From Timaviella obliquedivisa GSE-PSE-MK23-08B (GTDB lineage: Bacteria > Cyanobacteriota > Cyanobacteriia > Elainellales > Elainellaceae), in NCBI GenBank assembly GCA_019358855.1, contig JAHHII010000001.1, positions 1 to 64,000 on the forward strand: a stretch of DNA of 64,000 nt, in the 5' to 3' direction. The notes beneath the pieces are model-generated. The model had not been told where the DNA came from, did not search any database, and saw only the letters and a list, made by a program, of their open reading frames with translations. The translations under genes and the position numbers were made by a program. Below, piece after piece: positions 47,013 through 56,573 of the stretch. Numbering within the stretch: position 1 is the first letter of the stretch; each line of letters opens with the position of its first letter.

Positions 47013-47751
47013 CTCGCCCGTCTGGCGCTTTATTCCGTGCCTTGAAGCACCAGGGAATATTCAAATGGCGCTAGATCTGTGGCTATTTAACCAGCACTGT
47101 TTAGGCTTGCATCCTCCCACACTAAGGTTCTACACCTGGTCACCTGTCGCTATTTCCCTGGGCTATCACCAGTCAAAATTTCCTAACTTCTGGCAGCAGT
47201 TGAGTTGGAATAACCAGCCTATTGAGATTATCCGTCGTCCGAGTGGCGGACGCGCAGTTCTTCATCAAGACGACTTAACTTATGCAGTAATTGCATCGGG
47301 GTTCGCGGCAAGTCGGGCAGAGGCTTACCGCGAGATTTGTCAGTTCTTGATTGAAGGATGGCGATCGCTCTCTATCTCGCTGGAATATGGTCAAGCTAAG
47401 CGCGGCTACATCCATAACCCTAACTGTTTTGGCACTGCCACAGCCGCCGATCTAATGACTTCTAACAATAGTAAGTTCATCGGGAGCGCCCAGCTTCGCC
47501 GCAATTCAGCCATTTTGCAGCATGGCTCTATGCGCCTTAACCCTGATCCTACACTTTTTCAACAAGTCTTTGAGCAACCTCTTGAACCTGTTCTCGACCT
47601 AAAAATTCCGACTCAAACTATCATCAATGTGCTCACAGCTTCAGCCTCTCAATGTTTTAGAATTCAATTAATTAATCAACCTTTATCTAATGAAGAATGG
47701 CACGAAGTCAACGCCTTAGCGCTACGCTCATGCCATTCTAATCGAACTTAA
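46999..47751 (+). CDS. Lipoate/octanoate protein ligase family (BPL/LplA/LipB fold)
   Basis: 250 residues. IIRRPSGGRAVLHQDDLTYAV is the R-R-x-S-G-G-G-type motif that binds the acyl-adenylate. SKFIGSAQLRRNSAILQHGS holds the catalytic Lys region (K-x-x-G-x-A-x-x). These proteins attach lipoate or octanoate to E2 and GcvH domains, or transfer it between proteins. The closest type (ligase or transferase) cannot be fixed from sequence. The start ATG 46999 lies inside ygfZ. An RTX gene follows convergently. Confidence 0.82.
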   Translation: MSTLNSPVWRFIPCLEAPGNIQMALDLWLFNQHCLGLHPPTLRFYTWSPVAISLGYHQSKFPNFWQQLSWNNQPIEIIRRPSGGRAVLHQDDLTYAVIASGFAASRAEAYREICQFLIEGWRSLSISLEYGQAKRGYIHNPNCFGTATAADLMTSNNSKFIGSAQLRRNSAILQHGSMRLNPDPTLFQQVFEQPLEPVLDLKIPTQTIINVLTASASQCFRIQLINQPLSNEEWHEVNALALRSCHSNRT

Positions 47752-47779
47752 AGATGCACCCTAATCAAGCATAAAGTCT

Positions 47780-48796
47780 CTAGATAAACAAGAAGTCAGC
47801 CGCGTTGATCAGAGCCTTATTAACACCCTTTAAGGTTGCAATATCTTGATCGCCCACACTAATAATAGTGCTGCCATTCTTTTGAGAAATATCTAGATCG
47901 CTAAAGTCAACTTTGCCCAGAACTACGATGCGATCGAAGCTATTTTTGAAGTCCTTAATGATGTCGTTACCACCATTGATTTCAACCACAAAGCGATCGT
48001 TTCCAGCTCCACCAATTAACTCATCAATGCCTTTCCCACCGATAAGCGTATCATTACCTTTACCACCATCCAAAGTATCATCACCAAAAAGACCAGCGAG
48101 AACATCATTACCCACTAAACCTCTGAGTAAATCGCCACCGCCACCACCGTTTAGCAGGTCATCGCCCACTTGCCCTAGCAACTTGTCAACACCATCTCCG
48201 CCGCGCATGAAATCGTTGCTTGCCAAACCTTTCAGCACTGTTCCGGCAATCCCGCCAACACCGCCAAACAGCAAATTATTCACAACAAAGTCTTGCAAAA
48301 GACCCGAGCTACCCAAAGAATTTAGCACAGAGCCAATGCCACCGAGCAAATCAACATTGCCGGAATTGTCGACTGCATCAAAAGCGTCAATGACTTCGAT
48401 AAAATCATCAACTTTTACACCAGTAAACATGGGGAATGCAGTATCACTCAGTCCTCTAAATAAGCTGCCCAGCTTAATCCCTTGCAATAAATCAACGTTG
48501 CCCACATCACTGAACAACTTATCGACCTTAAAATCTTTTCCAGTGACGTTGCTGAAAAAGCTGCTAACGCCTCTAAAGAAATCACCGAAGTCAATTTTAT
48601 CCAGCTTGATGTTGCTAAAGTTAACTTTGCTAAGTCCGTTGAAGAAATCGCCTAAATCTGAATTTCCTACAACTTTGTTGCTATTAGTGCTCAGTCCAAA
48701 AATGTCACCTAAGTCCAACTGCCCAAAGGCTTTTTTATTGTTTAGGTCTGTGATCAAATCTTTAATATCAAGAGCCAAGCTAGAGCTAGATGCCAT
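47780..48796 (-). CDS. RTX (hemolysin-type) calcium-binding protein
   Basis: 338 residues. Residues about 210-290 hold roughly seven RTX nonapeptides (GGDGVDKLLG, GDDLLNGG, GNDTLIGG), which form a calcium-bound parallel beta roll. The end FSDLDISQKNGST...LINAADFLFI looks like a type I secretion signal. The N-terminal 110 residues contain a degenerate repeat of DLGDIFGLS / DLGDFFNGL / DFGDFFRGVS. No enzymatic domain is visible, and no type I secretion genes are nearby. Probably a secreted or surface-layer protein of unknown role. Confidence 0.85.
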   Translation of the reverse strand: MASSSSLALDIKDLITDLNNKKAFGQLDLGDIFGLSTNSNKVVGNSDLGDFFNGLSKVNFSNIKLDKIDFGDFFRGVSSFFSNVTGKDFKVDKLFSDVGNVDLLQGIKLGSLFRGLSDTAFPMFTGVKVDDFIEVIDAFDAVDNSGNVDLLGGIGSVLNSLGSSGLLQDFVVNNLLFGGVGGIAGTVLKGLASNDFMRGGDGVDKLLGQVGDDLLNGGGGGDLLRGLVGNDVLAGLFGDDTLDGGKGNDTLIGGKGIDELIGGAGNDRFVVEINGGNDIIKDFKNSFDRIVVLGKVDFSDLDISQKNGSTIISVGDQDIATLKGVNKALINAADFLFI

Positions 48797-49075
48797 AATT
48801 TAATTCCTCAACTTCTCAAGTAACCGAGTTTTCTTTCGCAACGAGGTGCTGTTATTCCAAGTAAGACAGAAGGATCAAAGAATACGTTCCCGAAAGTATC
48901 CAGTTTTATGAGTGACACGCTTTTTCCGGAACATAAACAGCAGACATCCTGCCTTTAAGCCAAATAATTAGACTTAAAAAACCATCCACTTTTCCAACCG
49001 ACCTTAAGGACTACGCTTGCAGGGACACTTTCTTACCGGGACACTTTACAGAAGAGACAATAGGCAACAGGGGCA

Positions 49076-50338
49076 TCAGTCTTCGACTCGCCGCAGCGTC
49101 GGCAGCACATACCCCCCTAAGCCAATTAAAACTAGAGTCATAGAGGTCAGAATATATAGAAGTGAAATGCCTGCTCCTGCACCCGTCCCGACAATGGCGT
49201 GAAATAAGGAAGTAAGCCTGTTGTTTTGTTGTAAAGCGGGTTCAAATACACGATCGGCGAGCGGCCCAGCAATTAATAGGGCGATCGCACTGACACTCTG
49301 CACCACGAGCGCGTTTGCCGCAAACACTCGCCCCTGAATTTCTGGCGCAATTTTTTCCATCCAGATCGCGGTTTCCGAACTGCCCAACAGTGGAAAGTTT
49401 AAAGATGAGCAGAACTGAGCCGGAATCCAAACTAGCGGAACTTGCCCGAAACCAAAGACTGTTTTACTTAAACCCGCCCCCATAAACCCAGCCAGCATTC
49501 CGTGAATTCGTCGTTTGGTTCCACCCCAGGCGCTGAGAATAATTGCGCCAGTCACACCTCCAATTCCGGCGGCTGAAGCAACGCTTGCCAAAACTTGAGC
49601 ACTGCCATTCGTGCGAGCCAGAATCATCGGGTCGTATACGGCTTCACCCAGGTCATGAGCAAACCAGAAGAGAGTGGTAATGATTAACAGAGAGCGCAAG
49701 CCAGGCTGGGTAAACACATAGCGAATGCCAAAAGTCAGCTTTTGCGTAATGGTTTCTGAATCTGTTTCTGGATTTGGCTGCGGCTGAGGAATATGAACGA
49801 GGAGGAGGGTGGCGATCGCCATTCCAAAGGTGACCAAATCAATCAGCAATATCCCCAAAAAACCAACGAATGGATACAGAACTCCAGCCAGGGCAGGGGC
49901 AACGATCGCAGACCCGTAATGAATCGCAGAATCCATGCTGTTGGCACGAGTGTAATGCTGCTTGGGTACAATAAGAGTAATGGAGGTAGAGTAGGCTAAG
50001 CTCTGAATTTGTCCGAATCCTCCGCTGATGGCTGCTAGAAGGTACAAATGCCAGATTTGCAGACTATCGGCAAGATAAAGTAATCCGATAACCAGGGTTG
50101 AGAGAGCGGCGATCGCATCGCCTAACATCATTAAGTGCTTGCGATTGTAGCGATCGACAATAAGTCCAGCAACGAGTGAAATGGGGATGCGGGGAAGCTG
50201 TGAAAAGAAGCCCACCAGAGCTAGAGCCGTTGCTGATTTAGTGAGATGCCATGCCCAGAGGATGAGGGCAAATTCGGTCATATAGCTGCCAATCGTAGAT
50301 ACTAATTGACCAAACCAGACAATGGTGAATGTACGCAC
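49076..50338 (-). CDS. MFS transporter, EntS-like
   Basis: 420 residues with 12 hydrophobic segments and the MFS loop DRYNRKHLMMLGD between segments 2 and 3. Last gene of the iron cluster, 71 nt after the second binding protein. Members of this drug/siderophore exporter type (EntS) export siderophores, and that is the likely role by context, though a general drug efflux role is possible. No siderophore synthesis genes are seen in the window. Confidence 0.75.
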   Translation of the reverse strand: MRTFTIVWFGQLVSTIGSYMTEFALILWAWHLTKSATALALVGFFSQLPRIPISLVAGLIVDRYNRKHLMMLGDAIAALSTLVIGLLYLADSLQIWHLYLLAAISGGFGQIQSLAYSTSITLIVPKQHYTRANSMDSAIHYGSAIVAPALAGVLYPFVGFLGILLIDLVTFGMAIATLLLVHIPQPQPNPETDSETITQKLTFGIRYVFTQPGLRSLLIITTLFWFAHDLGEAVYDPMILARTNGSAQVLASVASAAGIGGVTGAIILSAWGGTKRRIHGMLAGFMGAGLSKTVFGFGQVPLVWIPAQFCSSLNFPLLGSSETAIWMEKIAPEIQGRVFAANALVVQSVSAIALLIAGPLADRVFEPALQQNNRLTSLFHAIVGTGAGAGISLLYILTSMTLVLIGLGGYVLPTLRRVED

Positions 50339-50409
50339 AGATAAACTTTCTAATTCTCAATGTTGAAGTATTCGTGATTCGTTAGATTCGATGGAGCAAT
50401 TGTGACTCA

Positions 50410-51450
50410 TTAGCGTGCCGAGACTGATTTGGTATTCAGCAGCATCTCCCGAACCTGCGCAATAACTAGCTCGGCAGCGATCGCTCCCTGAATCCGGCTC
50501 CACAGATGATAATCGACAAAATAGACTTGATCGTTCTGATAGGCTGGAAGCGATCGTAAAACGGAATTGCCTTCCCATACCGATTTCACCTGGTCAACTT
50601 GGCTGTCTCCACTTGCCATCACAATGATCAAATCAGGTCTAAGTTGGGGCAGCGTTTCCAGGGAGATTACAATTTCTCCATTTGTTTCGCTTAACTCATT
50701 CGGAACTAAAAGTTCAAAGCCTAGATCTTCTAAAATTGCTCCTGCAAATGTTTTATGATTAAAAATACCAACATCATCTAACCCGGTCATTGACAACAGT
50801 AAAACGTTTTGGCGACCCGTTTGTATTAATTCATTTTTTGTAGAAATTACGTTTCTATTGTATGCGTCGATCGCCTGCTGAGCTTGCGTTTCCCGATCGA
50901 GAATTTGTCCTAAAAGCAGTAAGCTATCCTGCCATTGCTTGGGAGAAGTCCAGTCGTCAATTGGGATCAGCGTCGGTGCCAGTTGAGAAAAGTTTTTGTA
51001 TTGTGATTCGTCTAAATACCCGCTAAGAATTAGATCAGGTTTTAGCCCTAGCATGGTTTCTAGAGACGGAGTTTGCCATGTACCTACATGAGTGGGTGAA
51101 GAACGCAGGCGATCGCCCAAATACTTTACGCCGTTGACCGATTGCCCTAATTTGGGGTTGCCCACTAAAGCGCGGCTGTCTTCAGAGTAGCCAATGGGTT
51201 GAATGTTTAGAGAGAGCAGTAAATCCAGGGCATGGGGATCAAGTGCAATGATGCGCTGAGGTTGTTCACATAGCTCAGTTTTTCCCCAGGCATGGTTCAC
51301 GACTTTGCAAGCCGGATCGGTATTGCTAGCTTGAACGGACAAAGACGATGTCGGTTGATTAGTTTCAGGAATTTGAAAATGACAGGCAGAGAGTGTAGAG
51401 AATAGGAGAACGAGGAGCGATCGCCAACGAATTAAAGCGGGTGAGTTCAT
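50410..51450 (-). CDS. Iron-siderophore ABC transporter substrate-binding lipoprotein
   Basis: 346 residues. Signal peptide with lipobox LSAC at about residues 19-22, so it is a lipoprotein. Periplasmic binding protein of the FhuD/FecB class: AWGKTELCEQPQRIIALDPHALDLLLSL is the typical start, followed by GLKPDLILSG and RPDLIIVMASG. It should bind ferric siderophore and deliver it to an inner-membrane ABC transporter. It lies 9 nt after its paralog, forming a tandem pair that may have different ligand preferences. No permease or ATPase gene is in this cluster. Confidence 0.88.
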   Translation of the reverse strand: MNSPALIRWRSLLVLLFSTLSACHFQIPETNQPTSSLSVQASNTDPACKVVNHAWGKTELCEQPQRIIALDPHALDLLLSLNIQPIGYSEDSRALVGNPKLGQSVNGVKYLGDRLRSSPTHVGTWQTPSLETMLGLKPDLILSGYLDESQYKNFSQLAPTLIPIDDWTSPKQWQDSLLLLGQILDRETQAQQAIDAYNRNVISTKNELIQTGRQNVLLLSMTGLDDVGIFNHKTFAGAILEDLGFELLVPNELSETNGEIVISLETLPQLRPDLIIVMASGDSQVDQVKSVWEGNSVLRSLPAYQNDQVYFVDYHLWSRIQGAIAAELVIAQVREMLLNTKSVSAR

Positions 51451-51459
51451 AAAGAAACA

Positions 51460-52422
51460 TCAAGTAGGTTGACCGTCATTCACCAGATATTTAACTAAAT
51501 CATCAATAACCGCGTCCGCAGCCAGAGGATTTCCGCCTCTCCAGGTTGGGTAATTGACGGGGTATACTTGATTCTGCTGAACGGCTCTCAGGTTCTTCCA
51601 CAAAGGGTTCTGCTTTAGTTCTGCTAATTTCTGAATGGATTTTTCACCGTCTGTTGCAACAAACAGAATGTCTCCATCAATATCAATTAGCCGTTCTTCT
51701 GAAAGCAGCGTAATTCCTCCTTCAATCGGAACGGCTTGACTAGGCGGGCGACGTATCCCGGCATCGGCTAGAATGCCACCGTTAAATGAATTCTTCAAGT
51801 CAATGTCGATCGTGCCGCAGCAGATATGAACAAAAGAAACTTCTGAATCTTGAAGCCGATTTCCTAAAGATGTTTTTAGAGAGGCAATTCGCTGGTTATA
51901 CTCTGCCCACACTTGCTTGGCTTCCTCATTTTTGTTTAGTACCTTAGCAACGAAATTGAAGTGGTTTCGCCAAGACGGATATCCCTCCCAGTTATCTACA
52001 ACAGTTGGTGCAATTTTAGAAAGTTGATTGTAGGTCGCTTCACTAGAATATTTGGTGCCAATGATTAGGTCGGGCTTCAATGCCAATATTTTTTCGAGAT
52101 TGGGCTGCCCTTCCTTGCCAAGACTCTGAATTGATTCCAGATGTTTTGCCAAATAGGGAGGCGGATCGTCAAAGTAGACAATTGAAGCGATCGGCTTAAC
52201 GCCCAGTGCCATTGCATCACCCAGCGTTGGAATGCCCAAGACAATGACTCGCTGAGGTCGATTAGGGACACAGGTTTCCCCTAGAGCGTGCTGAATCATT
52301 CGACAGTCACCCTCAGAGGGAGAAGGAGCGACTTGAGCCGATCGCCCGCTACAGGCTGAGACAACGCTCAATGCCAGGACGAATAGCAGAATAAGTCTCA
52401 GCCAGCGTAAGATATTTGTCAT
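51460..52422 (-). CDS. Iron-siderophore ABC transporter substrate-binding lipoprotein
   Basis: About 320 residues from ATG 52422; a GTG at 52431 would add three. Lipobox VSAC near residue 24. FhuD/FecB-type binding protein: ALGETCVPNRPQRVIVLGI, ALKPDLIIGTKYS and LADAGIRRPPSQ. It begins 26 nt after the TonB-dependent receptor and precedes its paralog, so the receptor and both binding proteins look like one operon for ferric siderophore uptake. Confidence 0.88.
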   Translation of the reverse strand: MTNILRWLRLILLFVLALSVVSACSGRSAQVAPSPSEGDCRMIQHALGETCVPNRPQRVIVLGIPTLGDAMALGVKPIASIVYFDDPPPYLAKHLESIQSLGKEGQPNLEKILALKPDLIIGTKYSSEATYNQLSKIAPTVVDNWEGYPSWRNHFNFVAKVLNKNEEAKQVWAEYNQRIASLKTSLGNRLQDSEVSFVHICCGTIDIDLKNSFNGGILADAGIRRPPSQAVPIEGGITLLSEERLIDIDGDILFVATDGEKSIQKLAELKQNPLWKNLRAVQQNQVYPVNYPTWRGGNPLAADAVIDDLVKYLVNDGQPT

Positions 52423-52447
52423 GGCGTACACAGTATTGCTTGCCTCA

Positions 52448-55111
52448 TCAAAACTCTACAGAGAAATTTGCCAATACGGTAAGCGGAGCCTGAGGCGTAA
52501 TAAAAAATCCCTGCGTGTTGTAGTATTCAACGTTGAACAAATTCTTGATGTTCACAGCAGCTTGCCAGTTATCCCGTCGGTAGGAGAGACGGGCATCGGT
52601 GCGGAAATAGGAAGGTATCGTGACCCCTATGTTGGGGAGCCCTGCTTCGCGTTCATCGACGTACACCAGCCCTAAGCCAAATCCTAACCCCTGTAGACTA
52701 CCGCTTTGAATTTCGTAGGTAGTCCATAGGCTAGCCGTGTGTTCTGGAATCCCGGCTAAGCGATCGTCCACTGGAATTGTGTTATCTTCGCTGACAAAGG
52801 CATCGGTGTAGGCATAGGTGGCAATCACATTCCAATCCGGCAAAATCTCGCCTGTCACATCCAGTTCAACACCGCGGCTGGTTTGCTCCCCAGTTTGGAT
52901 GCTGAAGTCCGGGTCTTCAGGATCAGTCGTCGAAACGTTTTGGCGAGTAATGTTATAGAGTGCAAGGTTCGCAGAAAGGCGATCGTCAAAAAACTCTTGC
53001 TTTAAACCCAGTTCAAACTGCTGTGCCCGTTCCGGGTCAAAAGCATCTCCGGTGCGGGTTCTGCCGCCAAAGATATTAGGGGTAAACGCATTTGCCCAGT
53101 TGAAGTACAGCGAGGTATCCTCACCGGGTTGATAAACAATTCCCAATCGCGGCGAAAACCTGGTAGCCGATTCCTCGTTGTTGGTTGAGTTGTTCAGTGT
53201 GTCCCGGTAGTAGGAATCGTTAAAGTCCAGCCGTCCTCCAGCCAGCACAATTAAGTTGGGCGTGAGATAAATCAAGTCCTGTACGTAAACGCCTATATTC
53301 CGGGTTCCATATTCCTCCGCAAAACTGGGAGAATAATCTCCGGGTTTATCGCCGTATTCTGGGTCGAAGATGTCGATCGATCCCAGCGAAGCCCTAAAGA
53401 AATCGTAGGCAAAATTGAAGCGAGCGTATTCAACCCCGAACAGCAGGTTATGTTCAACCGAACCCGTGTTGAATTCACCAATAATCTCAGTTTGCAGAGA
53501 GAAGTTTTCCTGTAGCTCATCCGATCGCTGTGCTCCACGCTGTAATGTCCGACCATCTTCATCGGTAAAAGGGTCAGAGAAGTTCGTAAGAACAGCGGCT
53601 TCTGTATTTCCCTCTACTACGAGTCCACCAAATCCTTGCCGAATTTTCCACTGATCGTTAAATTCATGTTCAAAGTTGTAGCCGAAGTAATAGGACTCAA
53701 ACTGTGCCCGGTTTAGATCGGGTTCAAACAGAAAGCGATCGCGCGGCAATCCTAAAAAGATTTCACCAGGCGGAAAACCGCGATCGAATACATAGTCATA
53801 GTTCTGATATTCAAATTCAGTCGTTAAGGTGGTTCGCGGGCCAATATTCCAGGTCAGCACCGGGGCAACAAAAATGCTCTCTCGCTCGTTAAAATCTCGG
53901 AAACTGTCGGCGTTGGTGTAGGCAACGTTGAGTCGATATAAAAGGCTGCCGTTTTCGGTCAGAGGGCCTGTGAAGTCGAGGGTGGGTTTGTAAAACTCGT
54001 AGCTTCCAACCGTAACACCAACCTCATAGCGGGGTTCAGGGAGAGGGCGTTCTGTAACCGTGTTAACCGCTCCTGTAAGGTTAAATCCTCCTCCATACAA
54101 GACGGAAGCTGGCCCTCTAAGAAATTCAACCCGCTCAATATTGGCAGGATCGCGCGGACTGATAAACGTGAAGTCTCGAAATCCATTGCGAAAGCTTTCC
54201 CCAGCATTGAAGCCCCGAATGTAGTAGTCATTTGATGGCAGCCCACCGTAGCCTGAAAAGGGTTCTACGCCCGGAACGTTGTCCGCCAGTTCGGTTAGAT
54301 TTACGATCTGACGATCTTCAATCACCTGACGAGGAATGACCTGAAGTGTCAGAGGAACATCGCGTAAAGGAGCTTCAATTCGGGTTCCAGTGGTTGCGGT
54401 TGAGGGATTGTAGCCTTCGTCCTGCTCTCCCGTGACGACCACTTGAATTGCTTCTGTATCTGTCGCTCCGGCTGTTTCTGCTGCGTCTGCTGCGTCTGCT
54501 GCGTCTGCTGCGCCCGATTCCACGCTGAGAACTAAATTCTGGGCATCGGCTCTCACTGAGGCGATCGGCGGAGCTTCTACCCCGGTAATAGCGACTCGAA
54601 CACCAGTCCCACGCGAGGTAACTGTGACTAGCGCGATTCCATCTACAGGATTAGCGGCTTGAAACTCAGCACCGTTGGGCAATACCAACTCCGCATTGGG
54701 GATATCTGCAATCAGCGCATTGCCGACCACAGAGGTATTCACGTCAGGCACTTGAGCGGTTGCTGTTTCCAGCAGAATTTCAAACCCTGCATCGGTGGAA
54801 TTAATTCGCACCCCTGTAATTTGCACCCTCGATTGGGCTAACCATTCCTCTACCGTGCTAGCCGGACGGTCTGGTTCGCTGAGACGATCGATCGCTTCTT
54901 CTGGAGTAACGTTTGTTGAATTAGACTGCTGCGACTGACTGGCAATTGTTTCATCCGCTGCGATCGCCGATAAATCCTGTGCCCGTACAGGCTGAATTCC
55001 AGCGGCAGCAAGAACAATAAAGCATCGATAGACGAATTTCCACGACGCAAAACAAACTCCCTTCTGAAATGATCTCGTCTTACCATTATCCTGTGAACCC
55101 ATTGCCATCAC
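52448..55111 (-). CDS. TonB-dependent siderophore receptor with AMIN domain
   Basis: 887 residues. Signal peptide at about 25-45 (FIVLAAAGIQPVRAQ). An AMIN domain (about 90-200, VQITGVRINSTDAGFEILLE) follows, as is common in cyanobacterial receptors. Next come a linker with repeated DAA units, the plug (PLRDVPLTLQVIPRQVIEDR; VLYGGGFNLTGAVN) and a 22-strand barrel ending in VLANFSVEF with the terminal Phe required for outer-membrane assembly. It takes up ferric siderophores with TonB energy. It sits between the AraC-type regulator and two binding proteins on the same strand. A 21-bp tandem repeat lies 98-139 nt upstream. Confidence 0.93.
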   Translation of the reverse strand: MMAMGSQDNGKTRSFQKGVCFASWKFVYRCFIVLAAAGIQPVRAQDLSAIAADETIASQSQQSNSTNVTPEEAIDRLSEPDRPASTVEEWLAQSRVQITGVRINSTDAGFEILLETATAQVPDVNTSVVGNALIADIPNAELVLPNGAEFQAANPVDGIALVTVTSRGTGVRVAITGVEAPPIASVRADAQNLVLSVESGAADAADAADAAETAGATDTEAIQVVVTGEQDEGYNPSTATTGTRIEAPLRDVPLTLQVIPRQVIEDRQIVNLTELADNVPGVEPFSGYGGLPSNDYYIRGFNAGESFRNGFRDFTFISPRDPANIERVEFLRGPASVLYGGGFNLTGAVNTVTERPLPEPRYEVGVTVGSYEFYKPTLDFTGPLTENGSLLYRLNVAYTNADSFRDFNERESIFVAPVLTWNIGPRTTLTTEFEYQNYDYVFDRGFPPGEIFLGLPRDRFLFEPDLNRAQFESYYFGYNFEHEFNDQWKIRQGFGGLVVEGNTEAAVLTNFSDPFTDEDGRTLQRGAQRSDELQENFSLQTEIIGEFNTGSVEHNLLFGVEYARFNFAYDFFRASLGSIDIFDPEYGDKPGDYSPSFAEEYGTRNIGVYVQDLIYLTPNLIVLAGGRLDFNDSYYRDTLNNSTNNEESATRFSPRLGIVYQPGEDTSLYFNWANAFTPNIFGGRTRTGDAFDPERAQQFELGLKQEFFDDRLSANLALYNITRQNVSTTDPEDPDFSIQTGEQTSRGVELDVTGEILPDWNVIATYAYTDAFVSEDNTIPVDDRLAGIPEHTASLWTTYEIQSGSLQGLGFGLGLVYVDEREAGLPNIGVTIPSYFRTDARLSYRRDNWQAAVNIKNLFNVEYYNTQGFFITPQAPLTVLANFSVEF

Positions 55112-55208
55112 TCCTCACACAGCTTCTGCTAGCATACAGCCTACCGACTATCTACTAGATGAAAATTAATCTCAATAGGGAGAGATTAGAGGATTCAGGG
55201 GACAAGAT

Positions 55209-55250
55209 TTTGTCGGAACGGGATCTTTTTTTGTCCGATCCGGATCTTTT
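55209..55250 (-). promoter_or_regulatory. Tandem 21-bp direct repeat, candidate AraC-type operator
   Basis: TTTGTCGGAACGGGATCTTTT (21 bp, three differences from the next unit, given here only by its ends TTTGTC and GGATCTTTT) is at 55209-55229, and its partner is at 55230-55250. A 21-bp period puts both on one face of the helix, the usual layout of AraC/XylS sites. It is just beyond the regulator's stop and upstream of the receptor start at 55111. Confidence 0.5.
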
Positions 55251-55255
55251 GCAGT

Positions 55256-56284
55256 TCAGGAGCCTGTGCGGTAGGCGATCGGCGTAATTCCATATCGCCG
55301 CTTGAAGGCATGACAAAATCGGCTCTGGCTAGCGTACCCGACTACGTGGGCGATCGCCCCGATGCTTAATTGCCGTTCGGTTAGGAGATGTTTTGCTTGC
55401 TCCATGCGGCAGGCTTGTAAATAGCCAAAGACAGTCGTGCCAAAGATCTGACGAAATCCGTATTTCAGCTTATAGTCATTGATTCCCGCCTGTCGGGCTA
55501 AATCCATCAGCGAGGGTGGATTTTGGATATCGTGGATTAAGATATTTCTGGCGCAGTGAACCCGCTCTACATCATCGGCATGAAGGATGCGAGAGCGGGT
55601 GGAGTGCTTGGGTTGTTCTGCCCATTGATGCAGTTGTAAGGTTAGCAATTCTAGTGCTTTGCCTTCCAAAAAAATACGCTTTGTAATTCCCCGATACGGG
55701 CAGTTGATGATTTGCTGGAGTGCTGCCTGCATCGCCAGAGTTAACGCTCCGATAGAACAGTGAAAACGTTGAAGCGGTTTGTCTTCAAAGAATTGTTTGA
55801 GTTCGCCTGGAAGAACGTCAAAATCAACGCCAAATGAACGCAAATAACTTAAGTCACAGCAAATTTTGACCATCTGAAGGCGTTGATTCGCTGGGCACTG
55901 CTCGATTTCTTGCAGATCTGGGAGAAAAAACAGATAACTCTGACCTGCTTTTTCCTCGTACTCGCTTTTGACCTCCTTAACGTTAGGAGTGAGCACCTGA
56001 TAGTTTCCAGACAAACAAAACTTGGAAACTATCGGCATCGACTCATCATGATTTATCAGAGTGCTGAGAGACTGGTGGTAATCCTCATCCATGAACTCCA
56101 GCCAGAATCCTGGACGCAATTCTACCTCCCAAAAATAATCCTGGCTATAGCGATGCTTGCATCTGCCGAGGCGATCGAACCCGCCCTCTCCATAGACAAT
56201 TTCTCCGTTGCCCGCTGCAATACTTTCTTCCCACTGCTGCCAATAGGTTTCATCGGCGATCGTTTCTGTCATACACAGATCCAT
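55256..56284 (-). CDS. AraC family regulator (PchR-like)
   Basis: 342 residues. The C-terminal 100 residues hold the two helix-turn-helix units (SLMDLARQAGINDYKLKYGF and LSIGAIAHVVGYASQSRF) ending in the AraC signature YGITPIAYR. The long N-terminal ligand domain and the position ahead of a TonB receptor match the PchR/YbtA class, which activates siderophore uptake when the ferric siderophore is present. It is the first gene of the cluster on the minus strand, with 144 nt before the receptor. The start may instead be Met5 (56272). Confidence 0.88.
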   Translation of the reverse strand: MDLCMTETIADETYWQQWEESIAAGNGEIVYGEGGFDRLGRCKHRYSQDYFWEVELRPGFWLEFMDEDYHQSLSTLINHDESMPIVSKFCLSGNYQVLTPNVKEVKSEYEEKAGQSYLFFLPDLQEIEQCPANQRLQMVKICCDLSYLRSFGVDFDVLPGELKQFFEDKPLQRFHCSIGALTLAMQAALQQIINCPYRGITKRIFLEGKALELLTLQLHQWAEQPKHSTRSRILHADDVERVHCARNILIHDIQNPPSLMDLARQAGINDYKLKYGFRQIFGTTVFGYLQACRMEQAKHLLTERQLSIGAIAHVVGYASQSRFCHAFKRRYGITPIAYRTGS

Positions 56285-56573
56285 AGAAACTGCTTTGCTT
56301 TAGGGCTTGCGTTTGGTTCATGGTTCTTTTCCAGCTTTACTTTATCTTACGCTGGGTAGGGAGTATTTCTTATGCAGACGTGTTTTAACAGTTGAGCTTT
56401 AACATTGGGCAAAGTAGCAAATCCCGACATAGAATAATGCGTGACTAGGACTAACTTTTTCCCTCAAGTCTCCTGAACTGCCCGACTCAAAAAAGTCTAA
56501 GAACCTGGGCAAGTTAGATTGCTTGGAGCAAGTTAAATTGTATCTACAGGCTTAACCCCTCCTGCATCCCGGC

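Noticed and set aside
47913-48803. 296-codon plus-strand frame opposite the RTX gene
   Set aside because: It is an artefact of the repetitive Gly/Asp-rich RTX sequence read on the other strand (Pro/Ser/Leu repeats); the RTX frame has clear nonapeptides.
55883-56359. 158-codon plus-strand frame opposite the AraC-type gene
   Set aside because: It is hydrophobic by chance; the opposite strand has an unambiguous AraC-type protein.
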